DNA of 64,000 nt from positions 62,001-126,000 of the forward strand of contig JABLXE010000001.1 in assembly GCA_013178225.1 (NCBI GenBank). Direction: 5' to 3'. This stretch comes from Methanotrichaceae archaeon. Its GTDB lineage: Archaea > Halobacteriota > Methanosarcinia > Methanotrichales > Methanotrichaceae. The position numbers and the translations under genes were made by a program. This document shows, in pieces, positions 42,447 through 51,963 of this stretch (its first letter is position 1; every line of letters begins with the position of its first letter). Below the pieces are notes generated by a model that made no database searches, had not been told where the DNA came from, and worked only from the letters and a program-made list of their open reading frames with translations.

Positions 42447-44162
42447 TCAGGGCTTCAAGGCCCTGATCAGCTCCTGCAGGCCGAGAGCGTTCAGAAGATC
42501 CTTTCTTTCCAGCCAGCCCCTGCGAGCGACCTTTACGCCAAAGCGCATGACTTTGAGCTGTTCGGGATCATGAGCATCCGAATTTATGCTCATCTTGACG
42601 CCCATCTCTTTGGCGGTCCTGGCCCAGACCTCGTTCAGGTCCAGCCGATTGGGATAGGCATTGATCTCCATGGCCGTGCCGGTCCTGGCGGCCGCCTCCA
42701 GAACAGCCGGCATGTCCACATCATACGGATCTCGTTTGCCGATTATCCTGCCGGTAGGATGGCCGATGATGTCCACGTGCTCGTTCTCGATGGCCGAGAT
42801 GAGCCGCCCGGTAATGGTCCGCTCCTTCTGCTGCTGGGCCATGTGAACCGAGGCCACTACGACGTCGCATTTGGCTAAAATCTCGTCCGGGTAATCCAGG
42901 CGGCCGTCGGCACGGATGTCCACCTCAGTCCCTACAAGAACCGTGAAGCCCTTCAGGGTCTCGTTCAGAGCAGCTATGGCCTCGATCTTCCGGTCCAGTT
43001 TTTCAGGAGAAAGGCCCCCGGCAATTCCCACCGACGGCGAGTGATCGCTAACTGCAATGTACTCGTAGCCCAGAGCCAGGGCCTCCCTGGCCATCTCCTC
43101 CACTGAGCCCCGGCCATCCGACCAGGAGCTATGAACGTGCAGGTCCCCTCGTATGTCCTTGAGATCCACAAGCTGCGGCAGGCGGCCTGCTGCTGCAGCT
43201 TCGATCTCTCCCCGGTCCTCTCTCAGCTCTGGAGGGATGGCCGGCAGGCCCAGGAAGGCATAGACGTCATCCTCCTTGTCAAAGAAGAGGTCACGCCCGT
43301 CGGAGAGCCGCTTCAGTGAGTACTCGCTCAGGGAATAGCCCCGGTCAAGTGCTACCTGGCGCAGGTGTACGTTGTGGTCTTTGGAGCCGGTGAAATATTG
43401 AAGTGCGGTTCCATAGGACCTGGGCTCCACGATTCTCAGGTCCACCTGCACCGTCTCTTTAACGATCACCGATCCCTTGGTGGGCCCCTTTCCCAGTACT
43501 TCTTCCACCAGGGGCATGCGAACGAAGGCCGAGATAGCCTCCTCTGGCCGGGAGGCGGTAGCCAGGATGTCGATATCCCCAACCGTCTCCCGTGCCCGGC
43601 GAAAGCTTCCGCCTGCGGTGATGTTCTCAAGGCCGCTTATGGTTCTCAGATAGCCCGAAACTTCATCCACGATCGGCTCGGCCGCGCTCCAGAGGATACG
43701 GGTGCTGCGTTTTTTGTACCGTTCAACGGCCTTGAGGATGTTCTTCTCGCTGGTGGCTCCCATCCTCGGCAGGCGGCGGATGCGGTGCTCGCGCGCGGCC
43801 TTCTCCAGATCGTCCAGGTTATTGACCTCCAGCTTCTCGTGCAGCATGAATATGGTCTTGGGGCCCAGGCCCGATATCTGAAGAAGCTCGGCCAGGCCGG
43901 CAGGAGTGTTCTGAAGCAGGTCCTGATGGACCTGGATCTTTCCGGTCTTCAGGTACTCCTCAACCTTCTGGGCAATAGCCTTTCCCACTCCCGGAATGGC
44001 ATCCAGACGGCCTTCCCGGCATACGACTTCGATATCCTCCTTTTGGGACTCAATCGACCTGGCTGCCCGGCTGTAGGCTATGACCTTGAAGCGGTTCTCG
44101 GCATGCAGCTCCAGGAGCTCGGAGATTTGATAGAGAACTCCGGCTACCTCGCGATTTTTCAC
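42447..44162 (-). CDS. polX: Family X DNA polymerase / PHP exonuclease
   Basis: A 571-residue repair polymerase. Helix-hairpin-helix segments (IPGVGKAIAQKVEEYL and ISGLGPKTIFMLHEKL) come first. The polymerase site has GGSFRRARETVGDIDILAT and a later VDLRIV for the metal-binding Asp residues. A C-terminal PHP domain (DLHVHSSWSDGRGS and YIAVSDHS) gives 3'-5' exonuclease or phosphoesterase activity. Full length and all metal residues appear intact. Confidence 0.94.
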   Translation of the reverse strand: MKNREVAGVLYQISELLELHAENRFKVIAYSRAARSIESQKEDIEVVCREGRLDAIPGVGKAIAQKVEEYLKTGKIQVHQDLLQNTPAGLAELLQISGLGPKTIFMLHEKLEVNNLDDLEKAAREHRIRRLPRMGATSEKNILKAVERYKKRSTRILWSAAEPIVDEVSGYLRTISGLENITAGGSFRRARETVGDIDILATASRPEEAISAFVRMPLVEEVLGKGPTKGSVIVKETVQVDLRIVEPRSYGTALQYFTGSKDHNVHLRQVALDRGYSLSEYSLKRLSDGRDLFFDKEDDVYAFLGLPAIPPELREDRGEIEAAAAGRLPQLVDLKDIRGDLHVHSSWSDGRGSVEEMAREALALGYEYIAVSDHSPSVGIAGGLSPEKLDRKIEAIAALNETLKGFTVLVGTEVDIRADGRLDYPDEILAKCDVVVASVHMAQQQKERTITGRLISAIENEHVDIIGHPTGRIIGKRDPYDVDMPAVLEAAARTGTAMEINAYPNRLDLNEVWARTAKEMGVKMSINSDAHDPEQLKVMRFGVKVARRGWLERKDLLNALGLQELIRALKP

Positions 44163-44218
44163 CTGATGATAACCGACCTGAAAGTATAAGTAGCTCCCTT
44201 TCGGGAGAGGCTTAGAAC

Positions 44219-44959
44219 CTAAAACAGCTCATCTATATGCTTCATCTCCGAAATCTCGGAGAGGTCGCTGATGGATTCGTGTTCGACCAAAATTCCGAAC
44301 TCCTGGGCTGCAGCAACCAGGTTGGTTCCTCCAACCAGAGCCACGCCCAGGTGGTCTCTCTCTACCGATACTCCCAGCACGTCCATGTTGGGCTCACCAA
44401 GCTCAAGGATGCCCGTGAATCCTGCGTCTGCCAGGTCATCCAGCAGCTCCTCAATCTGCTCCTTGGCCAGCATTGGCGCCTCTTGCAGGTTGCCCAGGAT
44501 GCGGCCGTTTCCGGTCCGCATCATGCCGGTGATGTCGGTCAGCTCCTGGGCCGTCAGGACATCGATCGGGTCAATAGTCGTAGCCCAGTACATGAGCATG
44601 TCTGTGAACCTCACCGGCTCGCGCTCGATCACCTCGATTATGCCGCCGCCCTTGGGCCGGACGGGTATGCCGGCCTTTAGCAGCACCCCGTCCAAGGTCA
44701 GACTGCAGGCGGTCTTGATGCTGACCGTATCTCCCTCGTCGATCAGCTTGATCCGGGGACAGACGGAGAGGCCGCTTTGTATGGCGTCGGAGAATAGCGC
44801 CAGCAGATCCTGCAGCCGCTCTTTTCTCACGCGGGAGGTGTTGGTTATGATCCGCCCCTCGCCACTCCGCGGGTCGAATGTCACCTGCTGCATCAGGTTC
44901 TCAATTCTCGAAAGCGTGAAGATCAGCGGCTGTGAATGTGGCACGGAAATATCAGACAT
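44219..44959 (-). CDS. NrpR-domain regulator lacking the DNA-binding domain
   Basis: A protein of about 246 residues consisting only of the NrpR regulatory domain (DUF128): LLKAGIPVRPKGGGIIEVIE, ISDLSE, and GVALVGGTNLVAAAQEFGI. In Methanosarcina, NrpRII has this build and acts with NrpRI to repress nitrogen genes through 2-oxoglutarate sensing. No winged helix is present, so it should need a partner. ATG 44959 (MSDISVPHS) is chosen over an upstream frame to 45010; the SD is weak. Confidence 0.72.
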   Translation of the reverse strand: MSDISVPHSQPLIFTLSRIENLMQQVTFDPRSGEGRIITNTSRVRKERLQDLLALFSDAIQSGLSVCPRIKLIDEGDTVSIKTACSLTLDGVLLKAGIPVRPKGGGIIEVIEREPVRFTDMLMYWATTIDPIDVLTAQELTDITGMMRTGNGRILGNLQEAPMLAKEQIEELLDDLADAGFTGILELGEPNMDVLGVSVERDHLGVALVGGTNLVAAAQEFGILVEHESISDLSEISEMKHIDELF

Positions 44960-45036
44960 CTTTTGGCCATTTATCTCTTTTCTCGGAAGGGGTCTGCTAG
45001 AAGCTATCATATATCACTTCATATCTATCAGTAATA

Positions 45037-45756
45037 ATGCTGCGCCAGAGGTTCGTGCTGGACACCACTGCTCTCACTGACTCCATGGCCTGGGAGAGCG
45101 AGGGGGCCACCAGCATCTGCGAGGGGATGAATGCCATACTGGACCGGGTGGCCCAGGCCAGGCTGTACCTGGGGATCAGCTGCTACATACCGTATCCGTC
45201 GGTGTACAATGAGATAAAGGATTTTTCCCGGCACAACAATTGCGATTCCGAAGTTCTATCCAAGGTGGACACGTGGCTGGTGAAAAAGACCCCGGACCGC
45301 TACAAGGTCAAGGTCCCGTCCAAGATATTTTACGAGTACGTCGATTACATGCGCAGCCGCATAAACAAGGGCATGAACATCTCGGAGGAGGCCATCTGGG
45401 AGTCGGTGTCGCGCTGCATCGCCCTTTCCGAGAGCGGGGCCAGCCTTCGGGAGATGAAAGACGAGATCGAGCGGGAGACGGTGGGAAGCATCATCCGCAA
45501 GTTCCGGGAAAAATACCGCTCGGCCCTTCGCTACGGCATCCTGGACAGCGCCCCGGATATCGACGTGCTGCTGCTGGCCAAGGATCTGGATGCGGCTGTG
45601 GTGTCCCAGGATCTGGGAATACAGAGGTGGTCTGAGCAGCTGGGCCTGCGCTTCATGGAGTCCCGGTCTTTTCCGGTCATGATCCGCGAGTACATGGGCG
45701 CTCGGGGGCATGGAGGAATGCCGACCGAAGAGTTCGAAGAGAACCGGATGATATGA
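45037..45756 (+). CDS. HARP-type RNA-free RNase P (PIN-domain, RNA ligase partner family)
   Basis: A 239-residue PIN5-type protein. FVLDTTALTD holds the first catalytic Asp (Asp9); the C-terminal part has DIDVLLLAKDLDAAVVSQDLGIQRWS with the remaining acidic residues. The family was called RNA ligase partner or COG1458 and was later shown in Aquifex to be a minimal protein-only RNase P. In archaea, which also have the RNA-based enzyme, its role in tRNA 5' processing seems accessory. It is divergent from the NrpR-domain gene. Confidence 0.85.
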   Translation: MLRQRFVLDTTALTDSMAWESEGATSICEGMNAILDRVAQARLYLGISCYIPYPSVYNEIKDFSRHNNCDSEVLSKVDTWLVKKTPDRYKVKVPSKIFYEYVDYMRSRINKGMNISEEAIWESVSRCIALSESGASLREMKDEIERETVGSIIRKFREKYRSALRYGILDSAPDIDVLLLAKDLDAAVVSQDLGIQRWSEQLGLRFMESRSFPVMIREYMGARGHGGMPTEEFEENRMI

Positions 45757-45792
45757 GCCGGAGGCCGGGCTGAAAGCCGCAGCCGCTGATCG

Positions 45793-46923
45793 CTATCGTT
45801 CACCATTTCGGACGACCTGCCCGTTCCCTGAAATTTTATATTCTACGTTGATCCCCATGCGCCGAATATCTTTTATCAGAAGTTCAGGATCTATTGCCAG
45901 TCCCATCATCTGAAGTCCGGGCTTAATCCTGCCATCCAGAAGTTGCCGTATGCAGGCCACCACCGGAGCGGCAGTTATGTAGTAAGCGTCCTCGTGCTCC
46001 AGCACTATCCGAATTTCGGCATCTCTTTCTTCATAATTTCCCTCTGCTTCGACCACCAGAACGACCTCTTCTTCAGGTGGCGAAAATAGCTTTGTCCCCC
46101 ACACCATCATGGATGCCAGGGCCTCTCGGCCCAAGCTCTTTCGAATTCTTCCCAGCACGTAGGCCCAGGGTATCACCAGGTAATCCACAAACCAGTTAAT
46201 ACCGGCAGCATAGACTCCCAGCTCTTTCAGCTGCAGGGCTTTGGGGAGAGGCCGCATCTCTGCAAGGTTCATCAGGTAGCATTGTTTTCTTCCAAACAGA
46301 TGGCCGAAATCAATAGTGGCCGTATCTCTCAGTCCGGCAGGACGCCATCTCCCCTCGAAGACCTCGCCACGAAAATCGGCAAAAGAGTCCAGCAGCTCAT
46401 AGAGCGCTCCGCCTTTCTCAAAACGCGTGTTCATGGCCACGCCTACAATGGCCCGGCGGATATCTTCAAGATGTAACGCCGCCAACCTGACCAGGGTGGA
46501 TGGCAATCCGGGGCAAAATCCAGCTTGAGTGATGAAGCGCAGTCCGGCCAGTTCTATTTGCGAAGCCAAAGGATTCAATGCTGTGACCACCTGCTGAGGA
46601 TAATGGATGTCCAAATAATCTATTCCCGTATCAATAGCTGCCTGAGCAACCGTTTGTACATGATCGGCAGTTGTGGATGCCACAACAACCAGGTCGGCAT
46701 TTTCAAAAACAGCCGCCAGACTCTCTGGGTCGGAGGCATCTGCAAAGGCACTGGTGGTCCTTCCCGGATATTTGGAGTTCAGAATCCGCGCCAGCTCCTC
46801 CGCCATTTCTGTCCGCCGGCCGGCGATGACGATGCTGGCACCGGTTTCCTCCAGCAAGAGACGGGATATGCAACTACCTGCTCCGCCATAGCCGCCCAGT
46901 ACCACAATCTCCTTGGCCTTCAT
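45793..46923 (-). CDS. Saccharopine dehydrogenase-like NAD(P) enzyme
   Basis: A 376-residue protein. The Rossmann start IVVLGGYGGAGSCISRLLLEETGASIVIAGR is followed by ADLVVVASTTADHVQTVAQAAIDTGIDYLDIHYP, typical of the saccharopine dehydrogenase NADP-binding domain. The C-terminal part (VVLVVEAEGNYEERDAEIRIVLEHEDAYYITAAPV) fits uncharacterised relatives. True lysine-pathway enzymes are unlikely here; the substrate is unknown. Confidence 0.78.
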   Translation of the reverse strand: MKAKEIVVLGGYGGAGSCISRLLLEETGASIVIAGRRTEMAEELARILNSKYPGRTTSAFADASDPESLAAVFENADLVVVASTTADHVQTVAQAAIDTGIDYLDIHYPQQVVTALNPLASQIELAGLRFITQAGFCPGLPSTLVRLAALHLEDIRRAIVGVAMNTRFEKGGALYELLDSFADFRGEVFEGRWRPAGLRDTATIDFGHLFGRKQCYLMNLAEMRPLPKALQLKELGVYAAGINWFVDYLVIPWAYVLGRIRKSLGREALASMMVWGTKLFSPPEEEVVLVVEAEGNYEERDAEIRIVLEHEDAYYITAAPVVACIRQLLDGRIKPGLQMMGLAIDPELLIKDIRRMGINVEYKISGNGQVVRNGER

Positions 46924-47050
46924 GGTCTCTTAGAAATTGATCAGTCCTCACTCACGTATATCAGCATGCCGCCTTAAAAAGACCCTGAAACTGCTGTGGG
47001 AATGCTCTCGACTTTTTTTATTATTCAGAGATTCACAAGCGAATTGCACT

Positions 47051-47090
47051 TCAGAAAATAAAAAGAGAGATGTTCTGGGTTTCAGAACAT
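47051..47090 (-). terminator. Terminator of the thermosome gene
   Basis: ATGTTCTG (47070-47077) pairs with CAGAACAT (47083-47090), an 8-bp stem whose loop includes the thermosome stop codon. On the minus strand it is followed by CTCTCTTTTTATTTTC. This is a clear intrinsic-type terminator overlapping the end of the coding region. Confidence 0.65.
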
Positions 47091-48758
47091 TCCGGGCATT
47101 CCCATGCCAGGCATGCCCATTCCCGGCATGCCGCCCATGCCGCCCATTCCCCCCATTCCAGGAGGCATCTGGCCACCCGCTTCCTTCTTCTTGGTGGAGG
47201 AGAGGACGTCGTCGATTCGCAGGATCAGGGCTGCGGCATCGGTGGCGGAGTTGATGGCCTGAATCTTGACCCGCAGGGGCTCGACCACGCCCAGTTCGTA
47301 CATGTCTTCCACCTGGCCGGTGTAGGCGTTCAGGCCGGCGTTCTTGTTCTTCTCGTGGCTGGACTTCAGCTCCACCGTCTTGTCGATGGAATTGAAGCCG
47401 GCGTTTTCGGCCAGAGTTTTGGGGATTATCTCCAGGGCCTCGGCGAACTTGACCACTGCCAACTGCTCCCGTCCCTTGAGGCTGGCCGCGTACTCTCTCA
47501 GCCTGAGCGACAGCTCGATCTCCGGAGCCCCGCCGCCGGCCACCATCTTGCCGTCCTCAATCACGTCTGCCACGGCGTGCATGGCGTCGTCCAGAGCCCT
47601 CTCCAGGCCGTCCAAGACCTGCTGGGTTCCGCCCCTCAGGAGCAGGGTCACAGCCGGGTTGCGGGTTCCGGTAACAAAGGTCATGACGCCTGACCCAACC
47701 CGCTTCTCCTCAACTAAGGCTGCGGTTCCGAGGTCCTCAGGCGTCAGCTCGTCCAGGCTGGTGATGATTGCAGCTCCGGTGGCCTTGGAGAGCTTATCCA
47801 GGTCTGTCCTGATCACCCGGCGGAGAGCCAGCACACCGGCGTTGGCCAGCAGGTGCTGGGCCATATCGTCGATTCCCTTCTGGCAGAAGACCACGTTAGC
47901 GCCGCTGGCCAAAACCTTGTCCACGACCGCCTTGATGGCCGCCTTCTCGTGCTCCATGAAGAGCTGGAACTGGGCGGAGTTGGTGATCTGGACCTCGGCC
48001 TTGGTCTCAGGATCGCGGGCCTCTATGGCCACCGCCAGGAGAGCGATCTTCGCGTTTTCGACCTTGCGGGGCATGTTGTGGTGCAGGATCTCCTTGTCCA
48101 CCACAATTCCTTCAATCATCTCGGTGTCCTGGGTGGACTCGCCGACTTTCTTCTCCACGTTGCAGCGGTCCAGGTCGACCGAAGTCTTGCCGTCAGTGGT
48201 CTCAACGGCATTGAGGACCAGGTCCACGGTGTAGCCGGCGATCTTGCTGCTGGGCGAATCGGCCAGCTTTCCGGTCATGGCGGTCTTGGCGATCTTCTCC
48301 AGTACGTCTCTGTCTTTTTCCGAGACGTTCAGGGCCATGGACTTGAGGATCTGCAGCGACTTTGCCGCAGCCTGCTGGTAGCCGCCCACGATCACTGTGG
48401 GATGAACGCCCTGCTCCAGAAGATTCTCGGCCTTCTTCAGCAGCTCGCCGGTCAAGACAGCCACGGTGGTGGTGCCATCACCCACCTGGTTGTCCTGGGT
48501 CTTGGCGGCCTCGATCAGCATCTTGGCTGCCGGATGCTGCACGTCCATCTCCTTTAAGATGCTCACGCCGTCGTTGGTGATGGTGACGTCGCCGATGGAA
48601 TCCACCAGCAGCTTGTCCATGCCCTTGGGGCCAAGGGTGCTTCGCACCGCATTGGCCACCGCCCGGGCTGCCATGATATTATTGGAAATGGCATCTTTTC
48701 CCGTCTCTCTGCGAGTGTCTCTCAGAATGATAATCGGCATTCCGCCCATTCCTGCCAT
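47082..48758 (-). CDS. thsA: Thermosome subunit (group II chaperonin)
   Basis: A 558-residue chaperonin. Near the N-terminus are [23 protein letters not shown] and [15 protein letters not shown] for ATP binding and hydrolysis. The C-terminus is the Gly-Met tail [15 protein letters not shown]. It has GGAGGATT ahead of ATG 48758. TATA-like TTTATAGA (48803-48810, minus) suggests a promoter of its own. Several thermosome paralogues usually exist in methanogens, so the letter is nominal. Confidence 0.95.
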   Translation of the reverse strand: MAGMGGMPIIILRDTRRETGKDAISNNIMAARAVANAVRSTLGPKGMDKLLVDSIGDVTITNDGVSILKEMDVQHPAAKMLIEAAKTQDNQVGDGTTTVAVLTGELLKKAENLLEQGVHPTVIVGGYQQAAAKSLQILKSMALNVSEKDRDVLEKIAKTAMTGKLADSPSSKIAGYTVDLVLNAVETTDGKTSVDLDRCNVEKKVGESTQDTEMIEGIVVDKEILHHNMPRKVENAKIALLAVAIEARDPETKAEVQITNSAQFQLFMEHEKAAIKAVVDKVLASGANVVFCQKGIDDMAQHLLANAGVLALRRVIRTDLDKLSKATGAAIITSLDELTPEDLGTAALVEEKRVGSGVMTFVTGTRNPAVTLLLRGGTQQVLDGLERALDDAMHAVADVIEDGKMVAGGGAPEIELSLRLREYAASLKGREQLAVVKFAEALEIIPKTLAENAGFNSIDKTVELKSSHEKNKNAGLNAYTGQVEDMYELGVVEPLRVKIQAINSATDAAALILRIDDVLSSTKKKEAGGQMPPGMGGMGGMGGMPGMGMPGMGMPGMF

Positions 48759-48802
48759 GAAATAATCCTCCGCTTGCTTCTCAGGTTCACAGTATTTGAT
48801 CT

Positions 48803-48810
48803 TCTATAAA
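48803..48810 (-). promoter_or_regulatory. TATA box of the thermosome gene
   Basis: TTTATAGA on the minus strand lies about 50 bases upstream of the start codon, giving a short leader with a strong SD. Confidence 0.5.
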
Positions 48811-48870
48811 AGAGTTTTCCCATAAGGTTCTGTTGAATCCTATGGTTGTGGAGCCGTGCGCACTATGTAT

Positions 48871-49140
48871 CTAGATGAAATCGGTGAGCCTTATTTGACC
48901 AGTCTTTTTTATCGCTTGGACTGCCTTTAGCAGCCTTTCCTGTAAGATTTCGTATCGTTGTTCACGGATGATTTCTGCAAAGACGGACACCATATCTGCA
49001 TACTTTTCTTCGTCACCAAATTTGAGCGCTTGGAGATATTTCTCTCGTACATGTACACCATTTTCAATGTTTCGAAAAAAGGGCGTCATGTACATACGAC
49101 CACTACGATCGATGTCGGCTTTGCAATAGAGCTTAGTCAC
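48871..49140 (-). CDS. Small protein, possibly a gene remnant
   Basis: An 89-residue frame starting at GTG 49140, without a clear SD and with a stop two codons upstream. The C-terminal half is helical (EKYADMVSVFAEIIREQRYEILQERLLKAVQAIKKTG). It could be the tail of a lost larger gene; a Fic-type C-terminus crossed my mind but the match is weak. Confidence 0.4.
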   Translation of the reverse strand: MTKLYCKADIDRSGRMYMTPFFRNIENGVHVREKYLQALKFGDEEKYADMVSVFAEIIREQRYEILQERLLKAVQAIKKTGQIRLTDFI

Positions 49141-49453
49141 AGCTTCTCACAAGGTATTGATAGCAACCTCCGCCTTGTGCATCTCTTTAGGCGCACGTAT
49201 TACTTCGCGCCTTTTTTTATGCCGATCTACCATTCAAGGCCTTCTATCCTTCCGGCTGCATGGGCGACTGGGGCGGCGTGTCTCTAGACGAGAACTCGGC
49301 CAAGGGCCCCACTCCGGCTCCAATTGCATCAAATCAAAATAGCGTATTCGGCAGCCCAATCCTGAGGCAAGGCTGGCGTCTGCTGTCAGCACCCGAACCG
49401 AAAACTCCGCGCCCTGAGCCGGGAAGATCCCACCCCTTCGATAACCCCAGCAA
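49141..49453. other. Intergenic region with a hairpin-T run, no gene seen
   Basis: AGGCGC (49189-49194) pairs with GCGCCT (49207-49212), followed by a T-run to 49218 on the plus strand. It looks like an intrinsic terminator for a plus-strand transcript, yet no plus-strand gene precedes it. The GC-rich part from 49250 shows no convincing frame. Confidence 0.4.
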
Positions 49454-50410
49454 TCATGAGGATGCAGCCAGGTGATCGAGGATGTGCTTCTGCACAGCCG
49501 TCCGGATAGTCGGCTGCTCGACGATCATGAGGAGGTGGCCGCCTCTATCGAAGCTGACCAGCTCTGCACCGGGAATGGTGGAAGCGGCAAACTCGGCATT
49601 ATGGTAGAGCTGCAGCGTGTCGTCTGTAGCATGCAATATTAAGGTCGGAGCCTTGATTGCGGCAATCCTCTCGTTGGGCATTGCAGCCTGGTTGTCGAAA
49701 GCCGCCCCATCGGACCGCAGCGAGACCGGATTCATGTAATCGATCACCTGGCCAGCCAATTCCCTCTGGCCGGTGGTGAGATTGGCAATGACCGCCTGGT
49801 TAGCGCCCATCAGCTCCATCAACTGGCCCATGAACAGCTTGGTAATGGCCCAGTACAGCGGGTCGTATTTGAAGATCGTCACCCACATCCCGCCTTTCTG
49901 GTTCGCTTCCACTTGTTCTTGGGTGGCTGAAGACGCGACGCCACAGGAGATGAGCGTGAGCGAAGACACTCGTTCAGGGTACAGCACGGCAAAGAGGAGA
50001 GCCGAAGGGCCGCCATGAGATAAAGCGACGACAGCTACCTTTTCAATGCCCAGCTGGTCGAGCAGATAGGCATAGGCGTGCGCCTGGTCATCAAATGTAG
50101 CATTCTGATTAAAGGTCGAGCCCAAATACCCAAAGCGCGAGGGGGTAATCCAGTGGAACTGATCGCCCAGCACAGTCCGCACCAGGAGTTCCCCCTGATC
50201 AAAGCCGCCGCCGCTACCGTGAATCACCAGAACATCGGGACCCGATCCGCCCTGGGTAAATTCGATATCCCCGTAGGGCGAAGGCATGACCGTGCTCTTT
50301 CCACTGACCCGCCCGTAGGCCCCACTCATATCCCAGAAATAAACTGCTGAAACCAGGGCGATAGTCAAGATTAACCCAATCGCAACCCAACTTAGAATCC
50401 GCTTTGACAT
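49454..50410 (-). CDS. Membrane-anchored or secreted alpha/beta hydrolase
   Basis: About 318 residues. A basic start and hydrophobic segment (ILSWVAIGLILTIALVSAVYF) form a signal anchor. The fold has an oxyanion motif HGSGGG, nucleophile Ser in VALSHGGPS, acid in LHATDDT and His in DRGGHLLM. All three catalytic residues are in place. The start at 50410 (MSKRILSW) is preferred to 50425. The substrate is unknown. It reads like bacterial homologues and sits next to apparent remnant sequence. Confidence 0.8.
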   Translation of the reverse strand: MSKRILSWVAIGLILTIALVSAVYFWDMSGAYGRVSGKSTVMPSPYGDIEFTQGGSGPDVLVIHGSGGGFDQGELLVRTVLGDQFHWITPSRFGYLGSTFNQNATFDDQAHAYAYLLDQLGIEKVAVVALSHGGPSALLFAVLYPERVSSLTLISCGVASSATQEQVEANQKGGMWVTIFKYDPLYWAITKLFMGQLMELMGANQAVIANLTTGQRELAGQVIDYMNPVSLRSDGAAFDNQAAMPNERIAAIKAPTLILHATDDTLQLYHNAEFAASTIPGAELVSFDRGGHLLMIVEQPTIRTAVQKHILDHLAASS

Positions 50411-50578
50411 CCGGCTCTCCTTCAATGCAGCTTGTTAAGCATTAGCATCAATCATTTTAAGAATCTTTCCCGGAATATTCTCGGACGCTAAACTGAACAA
50501 GCCTATATTGTCAGGCTAAACAGTGATCGGAAACCGAAGCATGAAAAAGAGGAATTGCTAGAAAGAGAGGTTCATATC

Positions 50579-50881
50579 ATGACCGGCGAGGACGAAGATC
50601 TATGTGCATTCCTGGAGCGCTTCGGGTTCTCCAGAGATGAACTCCAGTCAGTCCTGTACGAGCTGGAGGCCTACAGGTCGATTCCCGGCACCACAATCGG
50701 GCGGTACATCAACAGGGTCGCAAACAGCCTGACAGATGAGGATAGAAGCGCTTTTTTGAAGGGGATAATGGTAGGCGTGGCCATCAGGAAAGCCGTTGAT
50801 GCCCTGGAAGAGCCTGAACTGACCGAGGAGGAGAAGCGGGTTTTGGAGGAGATCGAAAGGCTGAGATCGAGAAGCAGCTAG
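50579..50881 (+). CDS. Unknown small helical protein
   Basis: A 100-residue acidic, mostly helical protein (DLCAFLERFGFSRDELQSVL, then LTEEEKRVLEEIERLRSRSS). SD GAGAGGT precedes ATG 50579. No family was recognised. It stands alone between two minus-strand transcripts. Confidence 0.6.
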   Translation: MTGEDEDLCAFLERFGFSRDELQSVLYELEAYRSIPGTTIGRYINRVANSLTDEDRSAFLKGIMVGVAIRKAVDALEEPELTEEEKRVLEEIERLRSRSS

Positions 50882-51001
50882 GGCTGGAGAAAATGTGCGG
50901 TGTTTCCGGCAATGTGCATTCAAGAAGTGGTCGAAAATCTCGACACGAATGTCAATCGAGCAAATCAAGATCATCGCCTGAGACGTGTCATCAAATATTC
51001 T

Positions 51002-51913
51002 TTAGACCAGATCCTCTTTCCTAAACACATACTCTCCTTCCACCTGCACCCTTTCCGGCAGCCCCCCGAACTTCGCCTGCAGGATCAGCTCGCCGATCTC
51101 CTCCTTCATAACCCTGGAAATTCCGATGATCGAGGTCGTCGGCCGGGCGTTCACATCCACCGCTCGGGGTAGATCGGCCACTACGAAGTCGATCCCGGCG
51201 TAGCCCCGCAGCCCCAGCACTCTGGCCGCCTTCTCCGCCGCCTCCCAGATCTCGTCTGCCCGCGGCGTCCTGTAGGGGACCTGGCTTCCCTGATAGCTGA
51301 TCCCATCTCCCTCGAACTCGATCAGCTGGCGGTTGATGGTGAGTGGCAAAAATCGCTTTCCCACCACGAAGCTCGCGCTCAGGTGCAGCCCCTGGTAGTA
51401 GCGGGTGACCATCTCCCCCGGCCCAGCCCTGGGATACGAGCTGATGCGAACTCCCTCTGAACCGCAGCCTGTGCGGGGCTTGATTACATAGCGGTGACAG
51501 CCCTTCTCGCAGGGATCGGGCCGGGTCACAATCTCGGCCACGGGAACTCCGGCAGTCTTCAGCTTGCTGGTGCAGAGCAGCTTGTCCGCACAGATCCGGG
51601 CCGCCTCGGGGCTGCAGCCCAGGTTTTCAGTGTTCCTCTCCAGGGTTTCCAGAAAATGGGGCTGCATGCCGTCCGGAGCGATCAGCAGTCCGGCATCAAC
51701 CTTTATGGCTTCCAGATAGGTCTCAAAGTCCTCCTGGCGGTCCAGGACATAGGGCTTTCCGGCCCGTATCTCAGGTCCCGAGGTGATGTAGACTACATCG
51801 TGTCCGGACCTCTGAAAGCTCTCCGCGAGCACGGAGAGCATGGCCCGCCCCTCCAGCTCGCACGTCCCGCCCATGCCGATGGCGGAGGCGTACTCTGCGA
51901 CCAGGATCCGCAT
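51002..51913 (-). CDS. mfnD: ATP-grasp ligase, probable tyramine-L-glutamate ligase
   Basis: A 303-residue ATP-grasp enzyme. The start MRILVAEYASAIGMG with ELEGRAMLSVLAESF, the nucleotide-binding KPRTGCGSEGVRI and the metal site DFVVADLPRAVDVNARPTTSI match what I recall of MfnD, which joins glutamate to tyramine in methanofuran synthesis. That fits the formylmethanofuran genes elsewhere in the window. Other COG2232-type ligases are possible. It lies 50 bp downstream of proS on the same strand. Confidence 0.68.
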   Translation of the reverse strand: MRILVAEYASAIGMGGTCELEGRAMLSVLAESFQRSGHDVVYITSGPEIRAGKPYVLDRQEDFETYLEAIKVDAGLLIAPDGMQPHFLETLERNTENLGCSPEAARICADKLLCTSKLKTAGVPVAEIVTRPDPCEKGCHRYVIKPRTGCGSEGVRISSYPRAGPGEMVTRYYQGLHLSASFVVGKRFLPLTINRQLIEFEGDGISYQGSQVPYRTPRADEIWEAAEKAARVLGLRGYAGIDFVVADLPRAVDVNARPTTSIIGISRVMKEEIGELILQAKFGGLPERVQVEGEYVFRKEDLV

Positions 51914-51963
51914 AAACCCAAGGCCCCCAAATTCAGCTTAGTGCCTACTTACCTACTTAGTGG

